From NCBI GenBank assembly GCA_034440635.1, contig JAOTON010000385.1, positions 1,022,501-1,086,500 of the forward strand: a stretch of DNA of 64,000 bases, read 5' to 3'. How positions within the stretch are numbered: position 1 is the first letter of the stretch; each line of letters begins with the position of its first letter. This DNA comes from Lepas anatifera (taxonomy: Eukaryota; Arthropoda; Thecostraca; Lepadidae). The translations under genes were made by a program, and so were the position numbers. This document shows, in pieces, positions 58,108 to 64,000 of this stretch. The notes under the pieces were generated by a model, which was not told where the DNA came from, did not search any database, and worked only from the letters and a program-made list of their open reading frames with translations.

Positions 58108-60099
58108 GTTCTATATGCCTGAGAATCCCTGGCTGCACCCATAAAGTCATTTGTTTGCAATGGAAGAAGTTTCGAAACACGTAGGTATGTACCTAATTGG
58201 ACAGTTCGCATTCCAATGCAGCTACTTACCTTGCAAGTGCAATCCATTTCCAAGTCCACACCACTTTAGCGACTGCCTGCTCCCAATGTCATAGGGCACT
58301 GACACTGAAAAAATTGGTCTAGAATATGCCTAAATAGACTATAAGCTAACCAAAGAAACTTTTCCACCGCAATCCACTAACTGTACTAACATCCTCCCGC
58401 GCATACTCCCCGTGACCTGCGTCCTTAAGACTTTGGGGGCGTTTGATCACGACACGAATGAAAAATGCAGTATGCGCACGTGCATCTTACACTTCCGGTG
58501 CTTCCGCGACACAAGTAATAGTAGGTCAAAATGTGTACGGCATTTGTAAGGGTACGACCATCTTGCCAATGTATTAGCAAGGCTGTCCTACTGCCGGCTT
58601 TGGTCATACGGGACAGCATTGCTACCCTTGTACTGGCTTAGTTGCGTGTTCATATCATTATGAGAGGACGACTAATGTTCGTTTTAAAACAATGCCTTAA
58701 CTACTTTTTGCTTTGCACGAACTTTGTTTTGTCCTTCTTTAGCGTTGGTTATGCTCTAGTGAACCCCAATATCAGGGCTGTATTCGTATAGACATTGTGA
58801 AAATTTCTCTCAGTGCACCTATTTTTCTGAGGTGGCCGGAGAACCGTTCATTGCCAAAAACGATGACTTTACCTAGCTGATGGCCTCTGTGACTTGTTAC
58901 TAAATCTGATTTAAGCAATGATCACCCACCATTGGTTAGCTTATACCCTGAGGAGCACCCAGTGAAAAATAAGAATATGTTTTTACATTTTAAATTTAAA
59001 GAGGATGTCACAAGGTCACGAGGTCAAAACCTGACCTGAAGGAAAAGTTTTTTATTTTTTCTTATATGAACCGATGTGGGTATCTTCTATCCAGCGATAT
59101 CCATACAAATCAATTTAGATCAACCACTTTTAAGAGATGAAATTATTTCTGATTCAATGTTTGTGTTAGCTTTGAAACCTTCATGACCTCTATCTGGTGA
59201 CCTCTTTGACCTTTTAACCTGAAAATAGGCCCAATTGTTCTTTTGTATAGAGGGCCTAGAGTAAAAGTTTGGTGGAAATCTGAGGAGTGGGTCATGTTGG
59301 ACTTTTTCCTACTTGGACGATTTGTCCTGGAATGACCCATCTATATCCCGAGAGTGGCTAACAAAAGCATCGCTACGGGGGGTGGGGGGGGGGTTGAAAT
59401 CTCTTTACTGTTCGGAAAGGGCACATTCGATATCTGTGCTGGAATACTATTGGATATGCTTAAATCAAGTGAAAATATAGGTTATCACTACCTCACCACT
59501 GTGGATCCGGGCTCTTGTAGAAAATCCTTGACGACGCCCTGGATGCCGGACAAAGATAGGTATATAAACGATTCATATCAGGCCCTTTGAGGCAATTCAA
59601 AAGTTCTTTGCTATTTGTTGCACTTAGCTAGAATGATTTCATCTTTGTTTCTTCTCCACGACTAGACTAACCTCCACGCGTCGTGATCAACACTCTGTGG
59701 AATGCAGAACTGCAGCCCGGTGGTTCAAGCTCAGAACTGTAGCGAAAACAAAATGGCACGGCTCCACCCACGTGTTAGTTGTAGTAAAAGAAAATATCTT
59801 CTTATATCACAGAAACACTCGAATGAAAATCAGAGGAATGAAAACATTACTTTAGCGTAGTTAAATTAGCAAATGTCTCGTTTTAATCTCTTCGCAGAAT
59901 TGTTTCACCACAGGAGAGTAAGACTATTCTTGAGGCAGTTTGCGAGTTCCATAGAAATACTCTGCAGAATGCATGTACTTATAAATTTACCCCTTTGCAT
60001 TTTCAGCACGAATGGAACTGTCCCGTGCTAAAATAGCACAGAGATTAAATTACCACACGCTTGTAATGTACCACACGCAATTGCAGGAGAGGCGCCACG
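58108..60099. other. AT-rich non-coding DNA with an AGGTCA cluster
   Basis: About 59008-59225 contains CAAGGTCACGAGGTCA, CCTGACCTGAAGG, CATGACCTC and GGTGACCTCTTTGACC. I see no supported exon or RNA gene. Confidence 0.4.
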
Positions 60100-60191
60100 A
60101 CTTAAGCTTTGTGCTTCTGCGCCAATCCTGCCTTACATTGTTGTGCTCTTTTGTGTGTATGAATAAGAAATAAAATACATACATACATACT
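60100..60191 (+). mobile_element. Possible LINE 3' tail
   Basis: GAATAAGAAATAAAATAC runs into (ATAC)n, the usual look of a non-LTR element end with a simple-repeat tail. No reverse transcriptase is attached, so this is a weak call. Confidence 0.25.
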
Positions 60192-60785
60192 CGACGTCTG
60201 TATTCCCGAATATTGTGATGAGGTGGATATATTATTTACCGCTCTCGAAACTTTCCATTTTTTCCGGAAGTGAGCGTGCCAGTAGACGAATAAAGTATGA
60301 AACCAGTCGTATTTCGTGTTCTCTACAATATATAAATACCCTTTGAATCTCATAAACAGGCCACATTTCCTTTACATCATTTTCCAGCAGAAGATTGGTT
60401 AGGTACCTATCTCGCCTCCTGGCACTTGTATTTCGCTTCCATGGATTTATTTTTATTTTTCTGGCAGGCAGCAGGTTCGTTGCAGAAGTTATGCAGCCGT
60501 ATCCTGACCTGCCAGAAAGTAAAAGGGTCAGGGAATTTTCAGCCTCTTGCTGACAAGAAGCTATCGACTCCAAAACCAGACCCTTCTCGAATAGGGACAT
60601 ATTGTTACCTTCAACTCATGCTGAACCGCACCATAGCGTTTTTGGGTGGACCACTTGTAAAGCCGTACCCGTTCTAACTTTTAGTGTCGTAATAAAAATA
60701 ATGTCCTCTGAAATACGGCACCTGTGCAACAGCTTCATTTGATTTCGGAGCTCAGTGTTTAACGCCGTGGGAGGAGACGAGGTTC

Positions 60786-64000
<3,215 letters not shown>

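Overview
The window is animal nuclear DNA. Genes are broken into exons with GT-AG introns and matched phases, coding exons are strongly GC-rich, and introns and intergenic DNA are full of microsatellites, minisatellites and DNA-transposon relics. The gene set (alanine aminotransferase, a centriolar transition-fibre protein, a USP37-type deubiquitinase, ATIC, an FBXO22-like F-box protein) is typical of animals. The repeat texture resembles an arthropod, possibly a crustacean, but the species call is an inference from style only. No rRNA, tRNA or CRISPR was seen.

Layout: 1-3 kb holds the last four coding exons of an alanine aminotransferase (+). 5.5-13.4 kb is a coiled-coil gene on the minus strand that reads as FBF1 (ten exons, all phases consistent). 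13.4-16.8 kb is an AT-rich interval between two diverging genes, with two E2F-type sites. 16.8-25.7 kb is a USP37-like ubiquitin protease (+, ten exons seen, one GC-AG intron). 28.4-40.7 kb is a complete ATIC purine-synthesis gene (+, eleven exons, 593 residues after allowing for one missing base). Its 4.7 kb eighth intron hosts an antisense, GPCR-like gene and a decayed non-LTR retrotransposon end. 45.8-46.9 kb is a single-exon FBXO22-like gene with a polyadenylation signal. 48.3 kb holds an isolated, well-formed exon of an unknown gene. From 48.5 to 64 kb there is almost only transposon-derived and AT-rich DNA, including a 2.6 kb hAT-type element with a perfect 8-bp target duplication and about 704 bp of pure (AG)n.

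The most striking pattern is that minisatellites in three unrelated genes sit on splice junctions, and most copy the junction itself. The clearest are about 19 copies of a 3' splice site in USP37, nine copies of a 5' splice site in ATIC and six copies of a 5' splice site in FBF1. Shorter acceptor arrays precede ATIC exons 2, 3 and 6 and USP37 exon 9. The authentic site is at one end of each array, so the introns carry long series of decoy splice sites. This looks like a recurrent process that lengthens introns by tandem duplication across exon edges.

Transposon content is also informative. Three copies of one TTAA-flanked family carry dense AGGTCA nuclear-receptor half-sites arranged as palindromes. 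A second TTAA-flanked family has a short copy and a long copy that has captured a 21-bp minisatellite. Four hAT-type elements have 7/8 or 8/8 target duplications. ATIC and the GPCR-like gene each show one net single-base frame break in GC-rich sequence, which may be assembly errors.
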